From assembly GCA_013146195.2 (NCBI GenBank), contig CM028379.1:91307401-91371400 (forward strand): a stretch of DNA of 64,000 nt, in the 5' to 3' direction. Position 1 is the first letter of the stretch, and every line of letters begins with the position of its first letter. Below, in pieces: positions 1 to 9,848 of this stretch. Under the pieces are notes generated by a model. It made no database searches, was not told where the DNA came from, and saw nothing but the letters and a program-made list of their open reading frames with translations. The stretch comes from Codonopsis lanceolata. Taxonomy: Eukaryota > Streptophyta > Magnoliopsida > Asterales > Campanulaceae. Made by a program: the position numbers and the translations under genes.

Positions 1-128
1 GGCCTCGTCCATGGCGAACCCACCACCATGGGCGTCGTTCTCCCCTTGGGGGACCGAACACTTGGACTCCTCCTTGTCCATATCCGACCACATCTCGGAC
101 CGTCCGCCCTCTCCTCAGCCGGGTATTC

Positions 129-520
129 TTGGTCACGAGTCCTCGGCAACAGGCTCACGGTGCATCTCTTGACTCTTCTTCGGTTATGCCCCAGCCCGAC
201 ATTGAAGGCGCTTTACACACCATGTCTCTCCGACCTCCCAACGACACTTATTACATGGACACGGGCGCCACATCCCACATGCGGCCTCGAGCGGTACTCT
301 CGTCTTATTCTAATTCGGGCATTTTAAATCGTCATATATTTGTTGGCAATGGACAAGGCATCCCCATTCTAGGTTCTGGTCACACATCTCTTCCCCCCTC
401 ATCCACCTTTCCTTTTAAATAATGTTCTGCATGCTCCGCATATAATTAAAAATCTTATTTCCGTTCGACGTTTTACTATTGATAATAATGTATCTCTTGA
501 ATTTGATCCTTTCGGTTTTT
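129..520 (+). pseudogene. Copia gag tail and aspartic protease (broken)
   Basis: The frame beginning near 129 carries the Copia protease signature YYMDTGATSHM, with an intact D-T-G catalytic triad (about 253-285). The frame ends at a stop at 420-422. Homology then resumes in another frame just after (NNVLHAPHI, then NLISVRRF), so there is a one-base frameshift around 405-420. In living elements this protease cuts the Gag-Pol polyprotein. It continues into the integrase block at 523. Confidence 0.8.
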
Positions 521-522
521 AC

Positions 523-1368
523 GTGAAGGACTTTCGGGCAATTTCACTAATGAGATGCAATAGCAGGGATCTCTATCCGGTCACTAACCTTTCAGTCACA
601 TCTCCATCCGCTTTTGCGACTATCTCTCCTCTCTATGGCGATCGTTTAGGCCATCCGGGCGATACTATTTTGCGTTCACTTCGAAATAACAATTTTATTC
701 ATTATAGGCCTATTAAACATTCTATTTGTGAACCTTGTGTTTTTGGCAAACAAATTAAATTGCCATTTTCTTCTTCTTCTTCTTGCACTTTCATGCCATT
801 TGATATTATGCAGAGTGATTTATGGACCTCTCCTATTTTAAGTTCGGCCGGGCATAAATATTATCTTTTACTATTGGATGATTATTCTAACTTATTGTGG
901 ACTTTTCCCATTGGTCAAAAGTCCCAAGTTTACTCTCTTTTCTCTTCTTTCTCTAAATATATTACTACTCAGTTTGCTTGTCAAATAAAATGTTTCCAAT
1001 GCGACAATGGCAAAGAATTTGATAATACTCTATTTCGCAAATTCTGCTCTCAACATGGCATGCATTTCCTTTTCTCTTGCCCTTACACCTCTCAACAAAA
1101 TGGAAAAGCCGAACGTAAATTACGCACCATCAATAACATGGTTCGCACTCTCCTAGCTCAATCCTCTCTCCCACCTTCTTTTTGGCATCATGCCCTAGCC
1201 ATGGCTACTTATCTCTTAAATATTCTTCCCACCAAAGTTCGCAAACACCAATCCCCGACTCAACTTCTCTATAATCGAGCCCCTACCTACGACCACTTAC
1301 ACGTCTTTGGTTGTTTATGTTATCCCCTTCACCCTTCCACCATGATTAATAAACTCCAACCCCGTTAA
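523..1368 (+). pseudogene. Copia GAG-pre-integrase and integrase core (broken)
   Basis: The frame shows the GAG-pre-integrase block (RLGHPGDTILRSLR, about residues 45-58) with a following C-x2-C pair. The integrase core follows: the QSDLWTSP segment and DDYSNLLWTFP, the DNGKEFDN segment and the SQQNGKAERK segment, so the three acidic residues of the D,D35E triad appear present. The frame ends with TAA at 1366-1368, yet the same frame continues with integrase-like sequence (FLGY, then RHVLFDE) to about 1500, so this is a nonsense mutation rather than a natural terminus. The enzyme would insert the cDNA into chromosomal DNA. Confidence 0.85.
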
Positions 1369-1660
1369 ACTCCTTGTGTCTTTTTAGGATACCTGTCTAA
1401 TCATCGTGGGTATAAATGTTTTGACATCTCGAGTAATAAAATCATAATTTCTCGTCATGTTTTATTTGATGAAACTCAATTTCCCTTTGCTAAACTTCAT
1501 ACACCTCCTCCCACTTCATATGATTTTCTCTCTAGTGGTCTCCACCCCTATTTCCTACCCACTACTCCTTACCATTCTGCCCCAAGCCCACAGCCGGCCT
1601 CTTCCAGCCCAATGAGGCCTACCTCTCCCTCCCTCTCCTCTCAGCCCACACTTTCTCCCT

Positions 1661-3400
1661 TTGGTTTGGTGCCAACCTTGCCCGATCTCGAGCCTTCTTA
1701 CGGCCCAAGTTCTTCCTTCCCTTGCCTCCTTCCTCTACTCCTCCTACAACCCAATCGACCACTCCTACAAACTTCTCCCTCCTTCCCCAACCCCAATTGT
1801 TACTCTATTCCAGATTCGCACCATCGAAACTCGTGGCATGCATGGCATTTTTAAACCCAAAGTTCACTTTAATTTGACTGTTTCTCTCCCACCATCTCCT
1901 ATTCCTAAAAATCCAGTCTCCGCCTTGTTCGATCCCAATTGGGGTGCCGCAATGCGTGATGAATATGATGCTCTTATTAAAAATAACACGTGGGAGTTAG
2001 TTCCTCGTCCGTTTAATATTAATATCATTCGTTCTATGTGGGTCTTTCGTCACAAATTTAATTCTGATGGTTCTTTTGAGCGACACAAAGCTCGTCTTGT
2101 TGGTGATGGCAGGTCCCAGCAAGTTGGTATTGATTGTGATGAAACCTTCAGTCCAGTGGTCAAACCGGCTACCATTCGTACCGTGCTAAGCATCGCCTTA
2201 TCTAAATCCTGGTCTATTCATCAACTCGACGTCAAGAATGCTTTCTTACACGGCCATCTTAAGGAAACAGTCTTTATGCATCAACCGTTAGGTTTTCGGA
2301 ACCCGGTTCATCCAGATTATGTCTGTCTCTTAAAGAAATCTCTTTATGGCCTGAAGCAGGCTCCTCGTGCTTGGTATCACCGATTCGCAAAATTTGTTGC
2401 TACTATTGGTTTTTCACATAGCAAATCAGACCACTCACTATTTATTTATTGTAATGGCCACGATATCGCTTATATACTGCTTTACGTCGATAATATAATT
2501 CTTACTGCTTCTTCTAACAATCTTCGTCAAACTATCATCTCTCTTCTTGCTTCAAAATTTGCTATGAAGGATTTGGGCACCTTACATTATTTTCTTGGCA
2601 TTAGCGTCAAACATTTTGCGGGAGGCTTATTTCTCAGTCAACAAAAGTATGTCGAGTCTATTCTTGCACGTACCGGCATGACTTCCTGCAACCCTTCACA
2701 CACACCCATCGACACTAAATCCAAGCTTAGTACCTCCTCGGGCTCGTCTTACGCCGACCCCACTCTTTATCGCAGTCTAGCTGGAGCACTGCAATATCTC
2801 ACGTTCACGCGTCCTGACATCTCCTATGTTGTGCAACAAATCTGCCTCCATATGCATGCTCCTAAAGATGTTCACATGTCTGCTCTCAAGCGTATCCTAC
2901 AGTACATCAAAGACACTTTACATTTTGGTCTGCACCTATATCGGTCCTCTATCTCCACACTTACCTCCTACACCGATGCTGATTGGGGCGACTGTCCTGA
3001 CACTAGACGCTCCACGTCTGGGTATTGCGTCTTTCTTGGGAACAATTTATTATCTTGGTCCTCCAAAAGCCAGCCAACTCTTTCTCGTTCTAGTGCCGAA
3101 GCTAAATATCGTGGTGTTGCAAATGTGGTCTCTGAATCTTGTTGGTTTCGCAATCTTCTCTTAGAACTTCATTGCCCAATCTCCAAGGCTACGATAGTCT
3201 ACTGTGACAATGTCAGTGCTATCTATCTTTCCGGCAATCCTGTTCAGCATCAACACACCAAGCATATCGAAATGGATATTCACTTTGTTCGAGAAAAGGT
3301 TGACCGTGGTCTCGTGCGCGTCCTTCATGTTCCTTCCCGATATCAAATTGCAGACATTTTTACTAAAGGACTTCCACAAATTATGTTCGATGACTTTTGA
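1661..3400 (+). pseudogene. Copia reverse transcriptase and RNase H (frame-shifted, YVDN motif)
   Basis: The RT begins around 1930 (DPNWGAAMRDEYDALIKNN). It contains QLDVKNAFLHG and LKKSLYGLKQAPRAWY, and the catalytic box reads YVDN at 2483-2494 instead of YVDD, so one catalytic aspartate is lost. RNase H follows with SYTDADWGDCPDTRRSTSGY, SRSSAEAKYR and an EMDIHFVREKV segment. The frame differs from that of the integrase, so a frameshift lies between 1500 and 1900 in the proline/serine-rich linker. It stops at 3398-3400, shortly before the polypurine tract. Confidence 0.9.
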
Positions 3401-3445
3401 TCCAGTCTCAACGTTCACAATCCTCCCGTTTCGACTGCGGGGGAG

Positions 3446-3623
3446 TGTTAGCTTATTGTATTTTATTAAATATTATGTATATCTTTGATTTATTTAGATC
3501 CCTAGTTTATAGCCTAAATTCTAGGTAGGTTAACTTGATTAACAAGATTGTAAACCATGTATAAATACACTTCCTAAAGGCAATACAACACTCACGGATT
3601 GAAGATCTCTTTCAGTAACTACA
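3446..3623 (+). repeat. 3' LTR of the plus-strand Copia
   Basis: The LTR starts TGTTAG immediately after the polypurine tract GCGGGGGAG and ends in ACA near 3623. It includes the TATA-like segment ATGTATAAATA (3558-3568). At about 178 bp it is short, as in many Copia families. The end is inferred from where minus-strand gag homology resumes. Confidence 0.7.
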
Positions 3624-4427
3624 ATGTTATGATCAGATATATAACATATCCTTAAGGATTCTTCTTGCCGTACCATACAGTATGCCTCCCCAATGCTATT
3701 CAAAGGCTTCATCCGCAATATTTGCCCCCTAATGTTGGCAAAACTGTCATGCAATCCCATAAGAAACTGCATGAGTTTCTTTCTCTTTTCCATGGTTTCT
3801 TAAGTTTTGACTACTCGACAAATACAACTACTGCAGGTACAAGCTGTAATAGTATCTAGGGCAACATTCTCATTCCATAATCCCTTCATCTTATGATAAT
3901 AAGGTTCAACAGATCCATCCCTTTTTTCAAGCCTGTGCAAATCTTTTTCCAATTGGAAAACCCTATGTCCATTAATATTGGAATCTTTCTCCTTTAGCTT
4001 ATTCCAAACAAAATATGCAGAAGAAAATAAACCTCAAACTATTACTAATCTCCTCAGATACGACATTAAATATCCAGGAAATTACCATGTCATTCACTCT
4101 TGCCCAAAGAGGATAAAGAAGAGAATTGGTGTCAGGAATAGGATAATTTCCATTGATCAAATGAGATTTTTTCTTAGTAGATAAAAAGATTTGCATAGAC
4201 CTAGACCAAGCGCTATAGTTATCACTACCAGTAAGATTTATTGAAATCAAAACCAAACATGGATGGTCATTGTTGTGGATGAAAAGTGGATGCATGTTTG
4301 AATCAATAGGAATCTCCATTGAAGTAGACGTTTTGGTTCTTCCCCCGACTTCATTGGAGGAAGTATTTTGCTCTGTATTACTGGGATCTGCCATGGAATC
4401 GATTGAATTCCAAACTTGATGAAGCAT
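3624..4427 (-). pseudogene. Minus-strand Copia gag, interrupted by the plus-strand Copia
   Basis: On the minus strand, the N-terminal Copia gag signature (TGSDNYSAWSRSMQIFLSTK, near 4200) is followed by WARVNDMVISWI. Further downstream is a UBN2-type segment (MQFLMGLHDSFANIRGQILR, near 3720-3790) ending in YCMVRQEESLR. The two parts are in different frames, with stops between about 3800 and 4000. Homology ends where the plus-strand LTR begins. Gag would form the virus-like particle. The start at about 4391 (MADPSN) is the likely original initiator. Confidence 0.75.
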
Positions 4428-4533
4428 GAAAACTCGCCAATAGAAACTTAGGATGATTTCAATTTCAAAGAAAAGAGAAATCAGATTCCAAAACCTAATT
4501 ACAGAATATTAAAGAAATAGATTGGATCGAAAA

Positions 4534-4545
4534 GCTATGACACCA
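4534..4545 (-). other. Primer binding site of the minus-strand Copia
   Basis: On the minus strand this reads TGGTGTCATAGC, 10 of 12 matches to the initiator tRNA-Met primer site TGGTATCAGAGC that is standard for plant Copia elements. It sits about 140 bp upstream of the gag start, as expected. The flanking LTR (about 4546-4690) has a minus-strand TATA box (GTATATATATAGCAGG, 4667-4682) and appears truncated, because LINE sequence begins near 4690. Confidence 0.65.
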
Positions 4546-4689
4546 TATTAACTTTGGAAACAAGGCTTAGGGATTGAAGAACAAAATTAATGAAAGTTGA
4601 CAGAAAACAGATTTTCATTGATTAATCATGTTTCTCAAAAGTGATTACAGATGGATTGTTATCTCCTGCTATATATATACACTTACTCT

Positions 4690-4934
4690 TGCGTCTAAGT
4701 GTGTCTGTTTTGTCATCCCCAGCTTGTCAAAATACTTTGCATGTGTTTGTTTTCTCAGAAACGACTATGAATGTATGGGCTCGTTTGGCGTCTAATTTTG
4801 GCAAAATTCGGGTATATTCCAGCTTGCTTCATCTATTTCACACTTGGGTGGGTTCTTCACCTCGTAATCAGTCTAGTGCATGCAAGTACGGTATATTTAT
4901 GTTCACATGCTGGGAACTTTGGAAAGCCATATGC
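4690..4934 (+). pseudogene. LINE ORF2 fragment, zf-RVT-like segment
   Basis: The translated plus strand contains a cysteine/histidine region typical of the plant LINE segment between RT and RNase H: SSPACQNTLHVFVF, then NVWARLASNFG and a conserved CWELWK. The RT itself is not present upstream, where Copia sequence lies instead. The frame runs into TGTTAAG at 4935, the start of an inserted LTR-like element. Confidence 0.7.
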
Positions 4935-5860
4935 TGTTAAGAACTAGAATTATGAGAGAAATTTGAGAGATAAAAGAGAGAGACTTGGAACAATTTTCAT
5001 CATTATATACCCTTTATTCAAGCTAGAGCAAACTATTTATAAAAACACCGGGGGGGGGACAACAAAGCAAAACAAGAAACTAGGTACAAGGCAAAAACTA
5101 GGAATGCACATGATCTCTATGTTAGATTTATCCCGTAATATGACCCACATGAATTAATGGTAAATAAAGTTTTAACATGTAAAGTGTCTCACTTCGATGG
5201 TTGAGTGGGAATAAAATTATGTTAAAGCTTGAGAGTTTTAAAGTGGTACTCCCTCTTCCTGTGCCTTTAAAAGTTGTACGTAATATATACATAATAATGG
5301 ACACATATGTATATATATATTTCCCATTTGAGATAATGATCATTGGCCAAAGTCAATGATCATCCAGCACATCATTTCTTTTTTTGGCATGAGGGCGGCT
5401 GGCTCTCTTAGTGATTAAGTTTTCTTAATCACTAACTTTTTGAAAGTGTGCTCATCCTCTATTTAAGGGAGCTGCCGACAGTAGCCATACGAAGGTAAGA
5501 AAATCGAAGAAATTAGTTGCGAAGGAAAGAGTAGTCTCCGAAAAATAAAAGGGAAATTAAAAGAAAAATTCTCCTCGTCGTCAAGGGGAAATTAAAGTAC
5601 AAGGCAAGGTCGAAAATACCGCTTTCCATATTAAAGTTGACATCATGGATCCAGGTTAGTTTCCATTACATGTTCTTGTACATTAAATCGTGAGAATTAT
5701 GTGTTCTAAAATTTTGGGTTTATTAAAGTATCATGAATTTTTAGAAAATGTTTTATGTTTGGAACTCATGCATGTATAAATGTTTACACTCTACTAAGTA
5801 ATGATGACTAAGATAGCTACCATGATGCACTAATACGAGTCATCCAAAGTAACCGTGCCA
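4935..5860 (-). mobile_element. Solo-LTR-like insertion with 5-bp target duplication
   Basis: The element starts TGTTAAG and ends GTGCCA (TG...CA) and is flanked by the direct repeat TATGC at 4930-4934 and 5861-5865. On the minus strand a TATAAATA box (about 5034-5041) lies roughly 100 bp from the CTTAACA end, as in an LTR read on that strand. No internal coding region is visible in 926 bp, so a solo LTR is the simplest call. A perfect 12-bp inverted repeat with a TTTT loop sits at 5408-5435. A partial Stowaway-like end (TACTCCCTCTTCC) occurs near 5248. Confidence 0.8.
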
Positions 5861-5865
5861 TATGC

Positions 5866-6378
5866 GCATCAATTTTTTTTGGCAATCCTATGAATGTTGA
5901 TCATATTCTTCGCCGGGTTCAGTCAAGTCTATGCGACTTGAATCAGGTTTTCAAACTAAAAGCTATTATAGGGCAGCGAGCTTGTTTAGCTTTTCAGAAT
6001 TTTTGAATTCCAATTCAAATTAACGGGTAATGTACTGGTGGGGGCATTGTGAGGAACAGTTGTGGTCGCTTTATTTGTGCCTTCTCTAATTTCTATGATC
6101 TTGGATCAAATATGAGGGCTGAATTGTTAGCATTACGGGATGGTTTAAAGCTCTGCCATGATTTGGGCTTGGATAAGGTAGTAATTGAGACTGATTCTTT
6201 GGTTTCAGTGAATGTTCTTCTACATCTTTCATCAGGCTCCTTGGAAATTTGAGTACGTTCTGCGGCAGTGTAGTGAGCTCCTTGGGGATGCTACTTTGGT
6301 GCATATTTTTCGAGAAAAGATTACGGTGGCTGATAGGCTTGCAGCAGTTGGTCATGTTCATCGAGATATTCTTTAAGC
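5866..6378 (+). pseudogene. LINE RNase H (RVT_3) domain, decayed
   Basis: After a stop near 6003 the frame resumes as GGGIVRNSCGRF (about 6039-6075), followed by NMRAELLALRDGLKL (about 6109-6153) and VIETDSLVSVNVLL. This matches plant LINE-type RNase H, with the E and D acidic residues visible. A frameshift near 6235 moves the rest (VHIFREKITVADRLAAVG) to another frame. The domain ends at a stop at the hAT insertion site. Confidence 0.8.
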
Positions 6379-7082
6379 TAGGGGTGTGCACGGGCCCTAA
6401 GCCCGCGGGCATTGGCAATGCCCAGTATGAGCCCATCAAGCAGCGGGCATTAGATTTAAAAGCCCGTTATTGATCGCCCATGGGCATTAGTGGACGGACT
6501 TCAGACGGGCATTAGGCGGGCACGGGCAGGCACGGGCTTCAGCCCATTTGTTTATGTTTTTAAATAATTTTACTGTTTTTCAAGAAGATGAATAAGACAA
6601 TTGCTGCACCTTACTAATGTTATATTTAATACTGATGTCAAATTTTAATCTTGCATGAATGCATGTGATGAGATTGAGAATAGAATATCAATAGATGTCT
6701 AGATGATTGAGTAATTCATTATTAAAATAATAGGGTTTGACTTTTAGACTTTTATTTTTAGCAATAGCTTTATTAGTTTAAGTGTATTATACAATTACTA
6801 TATTTACATATTATAATTTATAAGTTATAATATATAAATATAGTAATAGTATAATACACATAAATTAAATATATAGGATTTGGTCAAAGATCTATAATTA
6901 AAAAAAATTTAAAAAGTTATCATAGAAGAGGATGGTAGCATAACGGGCAAGCAGTTGAAGGCCAGTAGAGCCGAGACCACGGGCATATGACTCATCTAAA
7001 GCCCAAGATTATGTATAGCCCATGGGCACGGGCTGAAGCACTAACGGCTTGAACTAGCATTGACGGGCCCTGCTCACCCCTA
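6379..7082 (+). mobile_element. Non-autonomous hAT element (704 bp) with 8-bp TSD
   Basis: The terminal inverted repeats are TAGGGGTGTGCA (6379-6390) and TGCTCACCCCTA (7071-7082), 11 of 12 matches. The flanking direct repeat CTTTAAGC is perfect (6371-6378 and 7083-7090). An 8-bp target duplication and these ends fit the hAT superfamily. Subterminal regions are rich in GCCCGYGGGC-like motifs, and the centre is AT-rich with no transposase coding. It interrupts the LINE near the end of its RNase H. Confidence 0.93.
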
Positions 7083-7325
7083 CTTTAAGCTATGATAGGC
7101 TTTCGGACACTCCTAGGCTCCTAGCAGCGTTCGTTTGGCTTTTCATCATGACATTTCTGGCTATTATAATTATCGCAAGCGCTGGTCATCTCTCTGTTGT
7201 AGTGTTTGCTTTCGTTATTGTAGTTAATTGTTCTTTTCGAGGTTAGGCCCTTGCCCCTCCTTGGGGTTCGCAGGTTGTCCTTGTCCTCTTGTTTGTTTCT
7301 CTCCTTTATTTTTATTTATAAGCTT

Positions 7326-7730
7326 ATTTATATAAAATATATATATATATATACACACACTTACATTCGTGATTTCCACTAACTGCTCTCACAAACTACG
7401 GACAGACTGGCTAACAAACTCAATTTGTATAGTAATTTACAAATATACCCTTAGTAAGTTAACTAACTTAACTACTAAGCCTGCAGTTATCTCGAGACGT
7501 CCACACAAGGTAAATGGATTGGATTATACATCCACTGCAATATGCCCATTGGATTGGATTATACATTTGTTGTTTTGAGAATCACTCACTGTAATATCTT
7601 CATTAACTACGTACTTTTACTTCTTATTTCTACGGTGGAGGACTACAGCAAAAGTTCTTAGCTTTTCTTCAATTGGCGACTATAAAAATCTTCCGGATTC
7701 TCAATGGGCATATCGAATTAACATGCCCTT

Positions 7731-7762
<32 letters not shown>

Positions 7763-7823
7763 AAGAAATAAAGGATATATATAATGACAAAATAATAAAT
7801 AATTAAAGAAAAAAATGGTGAGT
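7326..7823. other. AT-rich spacer between the LINE tail and the first small-protein gene
   Basis: The tract holds TA microsatellites (about 7333-7353 and 7734-7759) and a short direct repeat of a GGATTGGATTATACAT motif (about 7516-7531 and 7552-7567). No coding region is recognisable. Its last part is probably the 3' untranslated and downstream sequence of the minus-strand gene ending at 7824. Confidence 0.5.
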
Positions 7824-8222
7824 CTATAATGTAGTCGCCAGTCCACGAGAAGCCAACAAGTTGTTGTAAATTTCATAAACTAGCCTGTTGTGAAATTCCT
7901 CATTTGAATACTGTGCGGAAGCTTGGCGAGCCTTTGGAATTCTTTTTGTGCCGAAAACATTTCCATTATTGAGCTGCCCACCTAAACCAAGCATCAGGTT
8001 AATGTAGGCATTCTTAAACTTTCTCCATAGCCTCAATGGAGAAACTATTCTCAAGCGCAACCTTGGGACTGCTCTGATTTTCCAAAACCGCTGGGGACTG
8101 CCTCCAATCCGAACGACCTTCATGTTCTTTCGGTTTGTATAAGCATCCAGTCGTTGGTATCTTCTTCTCCTCCAATACCTGCTTAAGCTGCTACAATCAA
8201 TCGAGCTCGAGAGGATTTCCAT
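7824..8222 (-). CDS. Small basic plant protein of unknown function, paralogue 1 (132 aa)
   Basis: This is a single-exon frame from ATG at 8222 to the stop at 7824-7826. The protein is strongly basic in its N-terminal half: a WRRRRYQRLD cluster at residues 17-26, then MKVVRIGG (34-41) and RLRLRIVSPLRLWRKFKNAY (55-74). The C-terminal half has a GTKRIPKARQ segment and the block EEFHNRLVYEIYNNL (107-121). It is colinear with the product of 12322-12744, about two-thirds identical by eye, and the similarity extends over the whole length, which supports both as real genes. There is no signal peptide, and the only aliphatic stretch is short (AYINLMLGLGG). The arginine clusters would allow nuclear or nucleic-acid binding, but that is inference. 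I do not recognise a named family. A minus-strand TATA box lies about 92 bp upstream. Confidence 0.8.
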   Translation of the reverse strand: MEILSSSIDCSSLSRYWRRRRYQRLDAYTNRKNMKVVRIGGSPQRFWKIRAVPRLRLRIVSPLRLWRKFKNAYINLMLGLGGQLNNGNVFGTKRIPKARQASAQYSNEEFHNRLVYEIYNNLLASRGLATTL

Positions 8223-8312
8223 TTCTTATTTGTGTCTTTAGTATGCTTGGGAGATGTTGGAAGAAGAGTTTGTGGAGTTGATTTAAAAATGAATTGAAGG
8301 TGCATGTGTGGG

Positions 8313-8322
8313 ATATATATAG
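8313..8322 (-). promoter_or_regulatory. Candidate TATA box of paralogue 1
   Basis: The minus strand reads CTATATATATCC about 92 bp before the ATG at 8222. Paralogue 2 has a TATA box at nearly the same distance. A TTGACC core (W-box-like) occurs on the minus strand around 8390. The assignments rest on position and motif only. Confidence 0.5.
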
Positions 8323-8399
8323 GGAAAAGTTAAATTTCGAGGTAGAAAGTTTACAATTTGGTCGTTGTTCGCCAACGGGTTGATGGTCAACAAAGCCAA

Positions 8400-9761
8400 T
8401 TTAAGTATAATTTGGTATGCTATTGGCTATTGCTAGGTAGCAGTGAACTCTGGCTCACATCAACAGTTGAGCAAGTGCGTCACGGAAGATCTTTCCTTTC
8501 ATATTATATCACCCTATGGTTGTCGTCACATCACACGTGCAAATATAAAACTTTCTTACGGGCAAGTGTATTATCTATTTTCCCATGTTTCATATTAAAA
8601 TCAATTTTCAGAAATCTATATATATATATATATATAAAGCTTAGGTAGTCTTAAAATAATAATTTCTCGTTAAAATTTGTATCCCTAAAATAGTAACCCT
8701 TATTTATAACAAACATTTAATGAATCCTATAATTAAATAATACAAATTTAAATACATATAACTCCTTGAAACTAGAGACTAGGAACTAGAACTATTGCAT
8801 TCATTGTTTTGTTATCCAACGCCTTTTACTGCATCTGAGTTAGTTTTTCATTGTTGCCAAATAAAGCTTGAGAAAAATCATGGATGACTTTCTTGAAAAT
8901 TTCAACGAAAAGAATCACAAATACTCACAATTAATTCTAACTGAATGACTAATCTGTATATATATATATATATATATGATTTTTTTTCTACTTCACCAGA
9001 TTAAAAGTTATTAAAACAAATATTTTCAATGAAATCTCAAAAACTCACAATTCATTATAACTACATGAAATATATGAATATTTTTTTGTCTATTTCATCG
9101 GATCAAAATTCTTAAAAGAAATATTATGAATGAAATTACAAATGCTCATTATTGATATTACATATATGACTGACCAACAAAAATATATAGATTTGAAATT
9201 TTGTTGTCCATTTCATCATATTCAAAATTTAAAAATTATCAAAAGTTCATCTAAAACACGAATGCACATGATTAATTGTAAATGACTGACAGATCTAAAA
9301 AATATATCGATTTGAAATTGAAAAAAAATTAACAAATACTTCAAGTAACAAGAACTATATAATGGTAAATAACAAAACGAAACAAACAATATTGCAACAT
9401 AATTTTTCCTCTCACAAAGAGGAAATGTTTCGGAAGTGCAAAGTTACCTCTTTAAAAAAAAAAAAAATCGACCATTTAATCATGAAGGAATTGATTTGTC
9501 GTTGTGTTCGAAAAGTAATCAGATTTACATCAAATTGTAGAGTGTCCAAGTAATCTCACTTGGAAAGTTACCTTGATGATCTCCTTTTATAGAGTTCTAT
9601 ATTTTCGAGGATAGAGAATGGAGAGAGGGATAATGAGTAAAGAGAGTGAAGAAGAAAAACTAAAATGGGAGTTAGTTTCATAAGTTGAGTTAATAGTTTG
9701 TTTTTTCTTCGGTGAGAGGGCAAGGTAGCGAGACTCGAGACAAGAGTTTTTAATATCCATG

Positions 9762-9765
<4 letters not shown>
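8400..9765. other. AT-rich intergenic DNA with a decayed tandem repeat
   Basis: No gene is recognisable. Between about 8915 and 9340 there are four diverged units of roughly 100-125 bp, each opening with a phrase like AAATACTCACAATTAATT followed by a TATA-rich run and a TTCATC-type segment. TA microsatellites occur near 8616-8637 and 8957-8978. Confidence 0.5.

Positions 9766-9846
<81 letters not shown>
9766..9846. repeat. (TA)n microsatellite, about 81 bp
   Basis: An uninterrupted alternating TA run, the longest simple repeat in the window. The apparent tyrosine-isoleucine reading frame across it is an artefact of the repeat. Confidence 0.95.

Positions 9847-9848
<2 letters not shown>

Larger units (their letters stand above)
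1..3623 (+). mobile_element. Ty1/Copia LTR retrotransposon, 5'-truncated by the window edge
   Basis: The domain order protease, GAG-pre-integrase, integrase, reverse transcriptase, RNase H is the Copia order. The internal region ends in a polypurine tract (3437-3445) directly before a short 3' LTR starting TGTTAG. The reading frame changes twice and is stopped at 1366, so the element is dead. The 5' LTR and gag lie outside the window. Downstream, the sequence resumes inside a minus-strand Copia gag, so this copy appears to have inserted into another Copia. The target duplication cannot be checked because the left junction is not in the window. Confidence 0.9.
4690..7325 (+). mobile_element. 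L1-type LINE 3' half, split by two later insertions
   Basis: Three blocks form one LINE 3' region. 4690-4934 is the zinc-finger-like segment after the RT (SPACQNTLHVF, WARLASNFG, CWELWKAIC). 5866-6378 is the RNase H (RVT_3) part. 7091-7325 is the 3' tail, with a terminal T-rich and TA-rich tract. Removing 4935-5865 (element plus one target copy) rejoins the frame exactly at the codon after WKAIC. Removing 6379-7090 rejoins the tail. Internal stops near 6003 and a frameshift near 6235 show it was already decaying. Confidence 0.8.
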
